From Limnochorda sp. L945t (GTDB lineage Bacteria > Bacillota > Limnochordia > Limnochordales > Geochordaceae): a DNA stretch of 64,000 nucleotides. Positions 51,553 to 61,333 of this stretch are shown here, piece after piece. Below the pieces are notes generated by a model, which searched no databases, was not told the origin of the DNA, and was given only the letters and a program-made list of their open reading frames with translations. The stretch lies in contig NZ_CP141615.1 in the NCBI RefSeq assembly GCF_035593305.1, forward strand, positions 2,139,722-2,203,721. The letters are read 5' to 3'. Each line of letters begins with the position of its first letter. Position 1 is the first letter of the stretch. The position numbers and the translations under genes were made by a program.

Positions 51553-52257
51553 CTAGTCGGCCGTGCCCAAGTCTGCCTCCCGCTGCCGCCCGGACCGCGG
51601 GTCCGCCTCCGCCAGGCGCTGCAGCAGCCGCACCAGGTAGGGGCTCCGCTCATCGGAGGCGTAGGCCCCTGCCAGCCGCCACACCAGCGGGTAGTGACCG
51701 TAAAGGGCGAGCGCCCCCAGGATCTCACCCCGGAGCACCTCGTCGGCCGCGGCGAAGCAGTCGACCAGGCGAGCCACCCCCGCCTCCCCGCCCAGCCGGG
51801 CGACGGCTCCGGCGACGCAGAGCCGTACCTCTTCGCAGGGATCCTCCAGAAGCGCAGGCACCCGTTGCTGCAACGAGGGAAGCACCTCGTTGCCGGGATG
51901 ATCGTCGTACCAGCGCTGGGCGCTCTCCGCCGCCAGCGCCCGGATCTCCGGCTCGGCGTCGGCCACGGCCTCCGCCAGGAGCTCCGGGGCCCACGGGTCA
52001 TCCACGCCGGCCAGCGCCATCGTGACGAAACGCCGGATACGCCGGTCCGGGTCGCCCAGGAGACGGCCTGCCCTCTCCCGGTCTTCGGCGATGAGCCTTA
52101 CGAGCAGCTCGGGGAGGGCATCCCATCCTTCGTAAGCGGTGTCCGAGGCCGCTTGGATGGCCACTCTCAGGAGATCCCCGCGAGGGCCGGCTCGTGGCAG
52201 TGGGTGCGGTTGCATCGGTGGAACGGCCATGGCTGCGTCGCTCGAGGCATCGCTCAA
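51553..52257 (-). CDS. HEAT-repeat protein
   Basis: About 234 residues, all helical. HEAT/PBS-lyase-type repeats run from about residue 40: GDPDRRIRRFVTMALAGVDD, AEPEIRALAAESAQRWYDD, CEEVRLCVAGAVARLGGEAG. These pack into a curved surface for protein binding; no catalytic motif is seen. TTG at 52257 has a perfect AGGAGG at 8 bases and is preferred over ATG at 52230 and over the long upstream frame. The C-terminus ends shortly before the serine hydrolase gene, and both probably share a transcript. Partner unknown. Confidence 0.7.
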   Translation of the reverse strand: MSDASSDAAMAVPPMQPHPLPRAGPRGDLLRVAIQAASDTAYEGWDALPELLVRLIAEDRERAGRLLGDPDRRIRRFVTMALAGVDDPWAPELLAEAVADAEPEIRALAAESAQRWYDDHPGNEVLPSLQQRVPALLEDPCEEVRLCVAGAVARLGGEAGVARLVDCFAAADEVLRGEILGALALYGHYPLVWRLAGAYASDERSPYLVRLLQRLAEADPRSGRQREADLGTAD

Positions 52258-52482
52258 CGGACGGGCCTCCTCTCCCGGTGACGCTCGGGCGCCGGCCGGG
52301 CTGCCGCATGCAACAAACGGCCGCCGGAAGGCCCTCGCAGCCCCCGGCGACCGTGCCTGCAAGCCTCTCCCGCCGACTGCGCCGGCCCGAGGGACGATGC
52401 GGGCCGGCGCCCGCCGCGACCTGGACTTTCGACGCATGGCGGGACCGGCCCTCTGGGACTGAAGTCCTGCTCTTCCCGCCGT

Positions 52483-54777
<2,295 letters not shown>

Positions 54778-54925
54778 GGGCTTGCTGACCACCTTTCTCC
54801 ATCGCGACGAAACGGTCTTACCGGCCTTGCGCGCAGAGTACGGTATCCATTACGCATACAGGGACTTTCGACGGAGGGCCGGCCACCTCCTGGAAAGCCG
54901 GCCGATGGGAGGAGGGAAAAGGCGG

Positions 54926-55783
54926 TCAGTCTTCGGTGTGATGGTCGAGCGTGCCCGTGCGACGGACGTAAGCTTCAGCTGCCAGGAAGACGGCGACGCC
55001 GGCAAGACCCCACCCCGAGCCGCTGGCGAGCAGCCGCCCGAGGAGCTCGCCGTCCGGCAGCCGGCTCAGCCACGCGCTCCACTGCCACGAGCCTTCCACC
55101 AGCCATCGCCGCGTCGCCTCGAGCCAGTAGGTCTGGGGTAACACGGCGGCTACCCCTTGTAGCCAGCGGGGCAACACGTCGGGCGGGAAGACCGCGCCGG
55201 CCGCCAGAAAGATACTGCCTGCGACGGCCTCGGAGTAAAACTCGCCCCGGCGAGCCGCCAACAGTAGCACGCCCGACAGCCCGATACCCATCGCCGCCGT
55301 GGCGCCCACCCCGGCCGCGAGCGCGGCGAGCCCCGCCGGTGTCTGGAGGCCGTGCACCCATACCGGGGCACCGAGCGCGACCCTGACGAAGACCAGGATG
55401 ACCCCCACCGACAACAGAGCGAGCGCCAGCTTGGCCACCGCCCGCCCGAGCAGGTACCAGACGAGGCTGCGCGAGGCCAGGTAGATGTAGCGGATGGTGC
55501 TGTAAAACTCCCGATCCTCGATGACGCACCACGAGGTGCCGGCGAGCACGTACTGCACGACGGTGAAGAACGCCCCGCCCACCATGAGGGAGCCGAAGTA
55601 GCCCGTGGTGGTGTCGTGCGCGATGACCCAGTACATGACCACCAGGATCAGGCTCTGCGCCAGCGGCCGCAGGATGGCGTAGCCGGCGAAGAGCCACGGG
55701 TCGGCCCAGTTGCTGTCGACTTTCCAGCCGAGCCACACGCCGCCCAGTATCGTGTGGGCCACGCTCCGACGTCTCACTGCCAC
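54926..55783 (-). CDS. ABC-2-type transporter permease (subunit A)
   Basis: 285 residues, six predicted helices, ABC-2 membrane fold. PLAQSLILVVMYWVIAHD and YFGSLMVGGAFFTVVQYV near the N-terminus, an Ala/Gly-rich middle and the AAVLPQTYWLEATRRWLV segment are typical of two-component antibiotic or lipid exporters. It overlaps the next permease gene by 10 bp and is the last gene of the three-gene ABC operon. The substrate is not evident; no immunity or peptide gene lies nearby. Confidence 0.83.
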   Translation of the reverse strand: MAVRRRSVAHTILGGVWLGWKVDSNWADPWLFAGYAILRPLAQSLILVVMYWVIAHDTTTGYFGSLMVGGAFFTVVQYVLAGTSWCVIEDREFYSTIRYIYLASRSLVWYLLGRAVAKLALALLSVGVILVFVRVALGAPVWVHGLQTPAGLAALAAGVGATAAMGIGLSGVLLLAARRGEFYSEAVAGSIFLAAGAVFPPDVLPRWLQGVAAVLPQTYWLEATRRWLVEGSWQWSAWLSRLPDGELLGRLLASGSGWGLAGVAVFLAAEAYVRRTGTLDHHTED

Positions 55784-56643
55784 CGGAGCGTCAGCCTCCC
55801 CTCACGCCGCGCGAGCCGCTCCATCACCCGCAGCAGCCACCACGCCGCAAGCAGGAAGACGATGGCCAGCACTGCCAGGATCGCCAGCTCCACGCGCAGG
55901 GGCAACAGCGCCATGGCCGCCTCCGGGCCGTAGAGGCCCTGGCGCATCGCGTCCATCCCCAGCGTCAGCGGCACGATCGAGGCCGCCACGCTCACCCAAA
56001 AGCCCAGCGCCCGCACCGGGAAGAAAAACCCCGACAACAGGTAGACCGGCTCCTGCATCAAGTTGGAGAGGTGCCACGCCTCGCGGCCGTGCAGCAGGAA
56101 GGCAGACGACAGGGACATCCCCAGGCCGTACAGGCCCACCATGCTGACGACGAAGGCCGCTGCCACGCCGGCCGGATCGACGGCCACCAGCGGGATCCGG
56201 AACCACGCGACGGCCACCGCCACGATGACCACCGCGCGGATGGTGGTCATGAACAGCCCGCCCGTCGCCATCCCCGCCAGGATGGCCATCATGGGGGCCG
56301 GCGCCACGATGTAGGCCTCGAGGTTGCCGCTTTGCTTCTCCCAAAACAACTGACTCGCCATGCTCCACAGCACGTTGAGCCAGTAAGCGGTCATGGCTCC
56401 GCCGATGGTCACGAAGCCCAGGTACGCCTCGGGAGCCCGGAGCGAACGGTAGACGAACACGTACGCGGCCGTCCCCAGCACGGGCAGCGCCACGTCGAAC
56501 AGGATCCACGAAAGGTCCCGGTTGGCGGCCACCACCCGGACGTAAGCCCGCGCCCAAAAGGCCCGTAAGGCCCGCGCCCCGCTCCTCGCAATCCCCCGGC
56601 CGGCGCGTCTGCCGGGCCCCGTCGAGGCGTCGGACGGCCCCAT
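55774..56643 (-). CDS. ABC-2-type transporter permease (subunit B)
   Basis: 289 residues with a basic, Gly/Arg-rich N-terminus (about 1-30) and six predicted helices. LSWILFDVALPVLGTAAYVFVYRSL and the amphipathic FWEKQSGNLEAYIVAPAPM elbow segment are characteristic of ABC-2 permeases. Its stop and the ATPase stop region are coupled: the start at 56643 overlaps the end of the ATPase gene. The two permeases are distinct in sequence, so the exporter is a heterodimer in the membrane. Confidence 0.84.
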   Translation of the reverse strand: MGPSDASTGPGRRAGRGIARSGARALRAFWARAYVRVVAANRDLSWILFDVALPVLGTAAYVFVYRSLRAPEAYLGFVTIGGAMTAYWLNVLWSMASQLFWEKQSGNLEAYIVAPAPMMAILAGMATGGLFMTTIRAVVIVAVAVAWFRIPLVAVDPAGVAAAFVVSMVGLYGLGMSLSSAFLLHGREAWHLSNLMQEPVYLLSGFFFPVRALGFWVSVAASIVPLTLGMDAMRQGLYGPEAAMALLPLRVELAILAVLAIVFLLAAWWLLRVMERLARREGRLTLRWQ

Positions 56644-57755
56644 CAGCTTTCCCCTGCCCCGTTGGATCCCTCGTCCAGCCTGCGCCCCACGAGCTTCAAG
56701 AAGACGTCTTCCAGGGTCGGTTCGGGCTTGTGCAGCTCCAGCACCCGGCCCCCGGTCGACTCGATGGCGCCCAGCACGCCTCCTACCCCCGCGTCGTCGG
56801 CGAGCAGGAGGAACAGCTCGACCGAGCCGTCCGAAGGGCGTAACCGCGCGGACACCTGCCGCACGCCAGGCTGCCCGGACAGGATGGTCTCCAGACGGCG
56901 GACCGCCCCGTCTCGCTCGCCGTCTCCCGCCGCCGGCGGAAGGGTGGTGCGCAAGCGCAGCATGACGTCGGTGGCCAGCAGCCGCTTGAGGGCAGCCGGC
57001 GTATCACAGGCCACGATGCGGCCCCGGTCGATCACGGCCACCCGGTCGCACAGCTCGTCGGCCTCGAGCATGTAGTGCGTGGTCAGCAACACGGTGCGCC
57101 CGGGGCGGGTACTCACCCACTCGCGAACGTGGGCTCGGATGGTACGGGCCACCTCGACGTCGAGCCCCAGGGTGGGCTCATCGAGGAAGAGCACGTCGGG
57201 GTCGGACACGAAACCCCTGGCAACGTTGAGCCGCTGCCGGAAGCCGGTGGAAAGCCGGCTCATCCGGGTGTCCCGGTACTCCCACAGCCCGAAGGCACGC
57301 AAGAGCTCGTCGATGCGGCCCCGCGCCTCGCGGGAGGGGATCCCGTGGAGCTGCGAGAACAGCCACAGGTTTTCCCGCACCGTCAGGATCCCGTACCCCG
57401 ATACCTCCCCACCGGAGACCACCCCGACCCGCTCCCGCACGGCCACCGGATCGGTGACCACGTCGAGCCCGAGCACCCGGGCCTCTCCGCTGGTGGGCAG
57501 CAGCAACGTCGCCAGCACTTTGATGAGGGTCGTCTTGCCGGCGCCGTTGGGCCCCAACAGCCCGAAGACCTCACCGGTGTGAACGGTGAGGTTCACCCGG
57601 TCCAGGGCCTGGATTTGCTGCCGGACCGGCCCTCCTTCGCCTCGCCGGCTGCCCGGCCATCGCACCACCCGGCCCTTGCCCTCGCTCACCCGCGTGAACA
57701 CCCGGCAGAGCGCCCGGGTCTCGATGGCGTAGGGGGTCTCCGTCGATCTTGCCAC
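56643..57755 (-). CDS. ABC transporter ATPase
   Basis: About 370 residues. Walker A GPNGAGKTT near 68-76, signature LSTGFRQRLNVARGF (LSTG in place of LSGG), Walker B VLFLDEPTLGLD and switch His in LLTTHYMLEADEL. A C-terminal 90-residue domain follows, as in DrrA-type export ATPases. An unusual Arg/Gly-rich insertion occupies residues about 24-46. GTG at 57755 with GGGGG 6 bases upstream is preferred; the frame extends to 57863 through a large palindrome. Drives the two downstream permeases. Confidence 0.88.
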   Translation of the reverse strand: MARSTETPYAIETRALCRVFTRVSEGKGRVVRWPGSRRGEGGPVRQQIQALDRVNLTVHTGEVFGLLGPNGAGKTTLIKVLATLLLPTSGEARVLGLDVVTDPVAVRERVGVVSGGEVSGYGILTVRENLWLFSQLHGIPSREARGRIDELLRAFGLWEYRDTRMSRLSTGFRQRLNVARGFVSDPDVLFLDEPTLGLDVEVARTIRAHVREWVSTRPGRTVLLTTHYMLEADELCDRVAVIDRGRIVACDTPAALKRLLATDVMLRLRTTLPPAAGDGERDGAVRRLETILSGQPGVRQVSARLRPSDGSVELFLLLADDAGVGGVLGAIESTGGRVLELHKPEPTLEDVFLKLVGRRLDEGSNGAGES

Positions 57756-57784
57756 GCCTCGCCCCCGGCCGTGTTCTGCGCGAA

Positions 57785-57813
57785 CCGGCCAACCGAAGGG
57801 TTCGGTTGGCCGG
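57785..57813. promoter_or_regulatory. 13-bp perfect palindrome upstream of the ABC exporter operon
   Basis: CCGGCCAACCGAA, a GGG loop and TTCGGTTGGCCGG form a 29-bp structure with no mismatch, 30 bp upstream of the ATPase start and 78 bp downstream of the glutamate dehydrogenase 2 stop. No U-tract follows on either strand. It could be an operator for the exporter, or the terminator stem of the dehydrogenase transcript. Confidence 0.5.
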
Positions 57814-57890
57814 CCGATCATCCTGCTCTGCGAAAAGCCCCTCCGCCCCCGGGACCGGGCCATCCGCGGGCGCCGCTTCGGCTCTCTCTC

Positions 57891-59246
57891 CTACGCCATG
57901 GCCTCGACGGGCGCCCGGCGCCGCTCCAGGCTCTCCACGACCCGGTGGAGCGCCAGTACGAAGGCGGCCAGCCTCAGGTCGATCCCGTACTGCTCGGCGG
58001 TGTGGCAGACGTCATCCATGGCGCGGGCCATGATCTGCTCCAGGCGCTCGTTGACCTGACCCACGCCCCAGACCTCACCCCGCAGGTTTTGCACCCACTC
58101 GAAGTAGGAGACCACCACACCGCCCGCGTTGGCGAGGATATCGGGGACGACGGTCACGCCCCGTTCGAGCAGGACCCGGTGCGCACCCGACGTGGTGGGC
58201 CCGTTGGCGCCCTCCACGATCATCCGCGCGCGCACCTGGGAAGCGTTGCGGCTCGTGATCTGGTTCTCGATGGCCGCCGGGATGAGCACGTCAACGTCCA
58301 GAGCCAGGAGCTCCGCATTGGTCAGGTGCTGGATGCCGGGCGCCCGGTAGGTCGCCAGGAGCCCGCCCGACTCCCGGAGGTGGCGCTCCACGTCGTCCAG
58401 GTCCAGCCCTCCGGGCCGGTAGACGGCGCCGGAGATGTCGCTGATCGCCTCGACCTTCAAGCCGGCATCGGCCAGGATACGGGCCGCCCAGCGCCCCACG
58501 TTGCCGAACCCTTGCACGGCCAGTCTCGTGCTCGAAGGCCGCCAGCCCAGGCGCTCGAGCATGCGCATGGTGACGATGGCCACCCCGCGCCCGGTGGCCT
58601 CCCGCCGGCCGACGGTACCCCCGACCGCCACCGGCTTACCGGTCACGATCGCGGGTACGGGGCGCCCCAGGGCCGAGCTGGCCGTGTCCATGATCCAGGC
58701 CATGATCTGCTCGTTGGTGTTGACGTCCGGTGCCGGGATGTCCGTCTGCGGCCCCCAGTTGGGGAGCATCAGCAGCGTGTAACCCCGGGTCAACCGCTCG
58801 AGCTCCCCCTGGGAGAGCTCGGTGGCGTCTACCTCCACGCCGCCCTTCGCGCCGCCGAACGGCACGTCCACGACGGCACACTTCCACGTCATCAGTGCGG
58901 CAAGACCCCGGACCTCCTCGATGCCGACCTCCGGGTGATATCGGATCCCGCCCTTGTACGGCCCGCGGGCGTTGCAGTGCTGCACGCGATAACCCTTGAA
59001 GACCCGCCATCGGCCATTGTCCATCCGAACGGGCACGTGCACGGTCACCTCGCGGTCCGGCACGGAAAGCCTCGCCACGAAGTCGGACGGCACCCCGAGC
59101 ACGCCCGCCGCCCGCTGCACCATGAAATCGGCCAGCCCTACCAGACCCACGTCCTCGGTCTGTGGCTGACCGACTCCCAACGGCTGCCCGGCAGATCGGG
59201 TGGTCACACCCACCTTCTCATCCACGGGCCCATCCCCGCCCTCCAT
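57891..59246 (-). CDS. Glutamate dehydrogenase (paralog 2)
   Basis: About 451 residues, same family as the copy at 26.5 kb. GPYKGGIRYHPEVGIEEV, MTWKCAVVDVPFGGAKGG and LAVQGFGNVGRWAARIL cover the substrate and NAD(P) sites. It differs from paralog 1 in a 40-residue polar N-terminus and by LNW-type loop changes (LMLPNWGPQTDIPAPD versus ISVIIGPDRDIPAPD). ATG at 59246 has AGGAG 7 bases upstream; ATG at 59252 is too close to it. A TGTATA-N10-TATACA dyad lies 27 bp upstream, so expression is probably controlled. Two paralogs may split catabolic and anabolic roles. Confidence 0.93.
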   Translation of the reverse strand: MEGGDGPVDEKVGVTTRSAGQPLGVGQPQTEDVGLVGLADFMVQRAAGVLGVPSDFVARLSVPDREVTVHVPVRMDNGRWRVFKGYRVQHCNARGPYKGGIRYHPEVGIEEVRGLAALMTWKCAVVDVPFGGAKGGVEVDATELSQGELERLTRGYTLLMLPNWGPQTDIPAPDVNTNEQIMAWIMDTASSALGRPVPAIVTGKPVAVGGTVGRREATGRGVAIVTMRMLERLGWRPSSTRLAVQGFGNVGRWAARILADAGLKVEAISDISGAVYRPGGLDLDDVERHLRESGGLLATYRAPGIQHLTNAELLALDVDVLIPAAIENQITSRNASQVRARMIVEGANGPTTSGAHRVLLERGVTVVPDILANAGGVVVSYFEWVQNLRGEVWGVGQVNERLEQIMARAMDDVCHTAEQYGIDLRLAAFVLALHRVVESLERRRAPVEAMA

Positions 59247-59272
59247 CGGCATGCTCCTGCCGCATTCATGCA

Positions 59273-59294
59273 TGTATAGTGTACCCGGTATACA
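59273..59294. promoter_or_regulatory. Operator-like dyad upstream of glutamate dehydrogenase 2
   Basis: TGTATA, ten bases, TATACA: a perfect 6-6 inverted repeat in an otherwise GC-rich gap, 27 bp before the start codon. On the minus strand the same bases hold TACACT/TATACA, possible -10 hexamers, so a bound dimeric regulator would block transcription. GntR- or MarR-type sites have this form. Confidence 0.5.
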
Positions 59295-59347
59295 GCGCCT
59301 CCGGCCACTCGCGCACACCCGTGCCCGCCGCAGGCGCACGTGAAGGC

Positions 59348-60304
59348 TCAGCCACCCGCCGGTTTTCTCCCGGGCTTCTTGGCGCGGCTTGGCTTTGCTC
59401 CGGTTTGCTCCGTCTTGCGGCCCTGACCCGTTGCCACAAGAGGAGCCGCCTCTCCCCCCTCCTGGTGAGAGTCCTCCCCCATGGCCCACCGCCGGGCCTT
59501 CTCGATCTCCGCGGCGTAGTCGTCCTCCTGGGCCACCGGGGTCTCGATGATCACGGGAAGAGCCTGGAAGAAGGGATCCCGGAGCATCTCCACCAGCAAG
59601 GCACCCATCCGCCCCTGCCCCAGCAAGGCGTGCCGGTCCACCTGCTCCCCGGCCCCGCCCTTGGAGTCGTTGAAGTGCACGACCCGCAAGTACCCGGCAA
59701 ACTCCGGGCGACGCACCTCGGCCGCGAACCGCTCGTAGGCCCCCGGCTCCAGCATCCCCGAAGCGAACGCGTGGCAGCTGTCCAGGCAGAAGCCGACCCG
59801 TCGCCGGCTCTCCAGTGCTTCATGGATGGAGAGGAGCTCGTCCACCGTGCGGCCGATCTCGCTTCCCTGGCCCGCAGTGTTCTCCAGGAGCAGCTGGCAC
59901 CGCCCCTGGAAGCGGCGCATGACCTCGTCGACCGCCTCCACCATCCGCCGCCGCCCGATCTCCCATCCCTCTCCCATGTGGCGCCCGCAGTGGACCACCA
60001 GCCATGGCGTCCCGTACGCTTCGCAGATCTCGAGCTCGTTGACGATGGAGGCGATGGTCGTCTCCCGCAGCGCGGGGTCCGCGGTGGAGAGGTTGGTGAC
60101 GTAGGCGGAGTGCCCTACCGTCACGAGCCCTCGCTCCCGGGCCAGCCGGCCCTCTTTCTCCCAGGCGTGGCGATCGACCGCCTTGATGCGGTAGCTGCGG
60201 GGGTTCTTGGGAAAGTACTGGAACGCGTCGGCGCCGAGCCGCCCGGCATTGTCCACGGCACGGGAAAAGCCGGCTCCGGTACTGAGGTGGCACCCGATGA
60301 TCAC
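59348..60304 (-). CDS. nfo: Endonuclease IV
   Basis: AP endonuclease with a trinuclear zinc site on a TIM barrel. The signatures are LLLENTAGQGSEIG, CLDSCHAFASGM and VHFNDSKGGAGEQVDRH, with further ligands in VGHSAYVTN and VHCGRH. It cleaves 5' of abasic sites in base-excision repair. The core is about 280 residues; the last 35 form a Lys/Arg/Gly-rich tail (GRKTEQTGAKPSRAKKPGR) not needed for the barrel. ATG at 60304; the nearest gene upstream is the metallophosphoesterase, 30 bp away, so the two may share a transcript. Confidence 0.94.
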   Translation of the reverse strand: MIIGCHLSTGAGFSRAVDNAGRLGADAFQYFPKNPRSYRIKAVDRHAWEKEGRLARERGLVTVGHSAYVTNLSTADPALRETTIASIVNELEICEAYGTPWLVVHCGRHMGEGWEIGRRRMVEAVDEVMRRFQGRCQLLLENTAGQGSEIGRTVDELLSIHEALESRRRVGFCLDSCHAFASGMLEPGAYERFAAEVRRPEFAGYLRVVHFNDSKGGAGEQVDRHALLGQGRMGALLVEMLRDPFFQALPVIIETPVAQEDDYAAEIEKARRWAMGEDSHQEGGEAAPLVATGQGRKTEQTGAKPSRAKKPGRKPAGG

Positions 60305-60334
60305 GGCTGTCGCTGTGGCCTCCTGCCCAGGGGA

Positions 60335-61333
60335 TCATGTCGCATGGGAGACCATCAGGTCAACGACGGTCAGCTCGGGGGGACACCGTAACCTCACCGG
60401 CACGCCGATGGTGCCCAGGCCCCGGTTGACGTACAGCCACGCTGACCCGACCCGGTGCAGCCCTTCCACGTAGCGGTGGTGGTGGACCCACCGGGCCCAG
60501 ACAGGGCCCAACAGCGGCAGCACCACCTGGCCGCCGTGCGTGTCTCCTGCCAGGACCAGCGCCCCATGGGTGCACCCTTCGTCGTGGTCGACGACGTGGT
60601 AGGTGTGCGCGGCGATCAGCCGTGCGGTAGCCACGGGCCCCGACCCGGCGTCCTCCGGCCCGTCCCACCCGGACAGGGCCGTCCCCTGCACCCAGCGTCC
60701 TGCCTCGTCGTCCCACCGCGCCTGCGCCACCGGCGCTCGCTCGATCGCCTGGCGGCACCGATCGAGGCGCAGGTCCGGCGTGTCGACTCCTACGAGCTGG
60801 AGGCTCAGGCCACGGGAGACGAGCTCCACCCGCCGGTTGACCAGGACCCACCCGCCCCGGGCCTCGAGGCGCTCGCGAAGCGGCCCCATGAGGTCCGAGC
60901 GGTCGTGGTCGTGATTGCCCCACACCACGACGGTCCTGGCAAGCGCCGCCAGCTCCTCCACGAAACGCTCGGCCACGCCCGGGCGGGACGCGCCGTCCAC
61001 CAGATCCCCCGTCACCACCGCCAGCTGGGGCCGCAGCTCGGCCAGGGCCTCCAGGGCCAGCCGGTGGGACCGGCCTGGCCTGCGATGCAGGTGCAGATCC
61101 GAGAGCTGGACGACCCGCAAAGCGACCCGACCCGTCGGGCGGCCCTCTTCGTGGCCCCCTTCCCCGGGCGGGAGCGGCCCTTTCCCCGGGGGTACCGGCC
61201 AGAGCCCGTCGGAGCTCACCGTGAACGAGAGGTGCCGGGTCACCAGGCGTGATGCCTCCCACAGCCCGGCCCCCCAGGCCGCGGCGAAAGCGGCCGCGGC
61301 GGCGCCGGCCACCGCCTCCGGCCAGGACGCCAT
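60335..61333 (-). CDS. Membrane-anchored metallophosphoesterase (YaeI/YkuE-like)
   Basis: 332 residues. One N-terminal hydrophobic segment (about 6-22), then a calcineurin-like domain. Metal ligands are seen in VVQLSDLHLH, VVTGDLVDG, VVWGNHDHDRS, LAGDTHGGQ and the final NRGLGTIGVPVRL. The GDTHGGQ form is typical of the YaeI/YkuE group, some of which hydrolyse UDP-diacylglucosamine-like or other phospho-lipid substrates; the substrate here is unassigned. ATG at 61333 overlaps the TRAP permease stop by one base (TGATG). It may have been placed in this transcript by chance. Confidence 0.86.
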   Translation of the reverse strand: MASWPEAVAGAAAAAFAAAWGAGLWEASRLVTRHLSFTVSSDGLWPVPPGKGPLPPGEGGHEEGRPTGRVALRVVQLSDLHLHRRPGRSHRLALEALAELRPQLAVVTGDLVDGASRPGVAERFVEELAALARTVVVWGNHDHDRSDLMGPLRERLEARGGWVLVNRRVELVSRGLSLQLVGVDTPDLRLDRCRQAIERAPVAQARWDDEAGRWVQGTALSGWDGPEDAGSGPVATARLIAAHTYHVVDHDEGCTHGALVLAGDTHGGQVVLPLLGPVWARWVHHHRYVEGLHRVGSAWLYVNRGLGTIGVPVRLRCPPELTVVDLMVSHAT

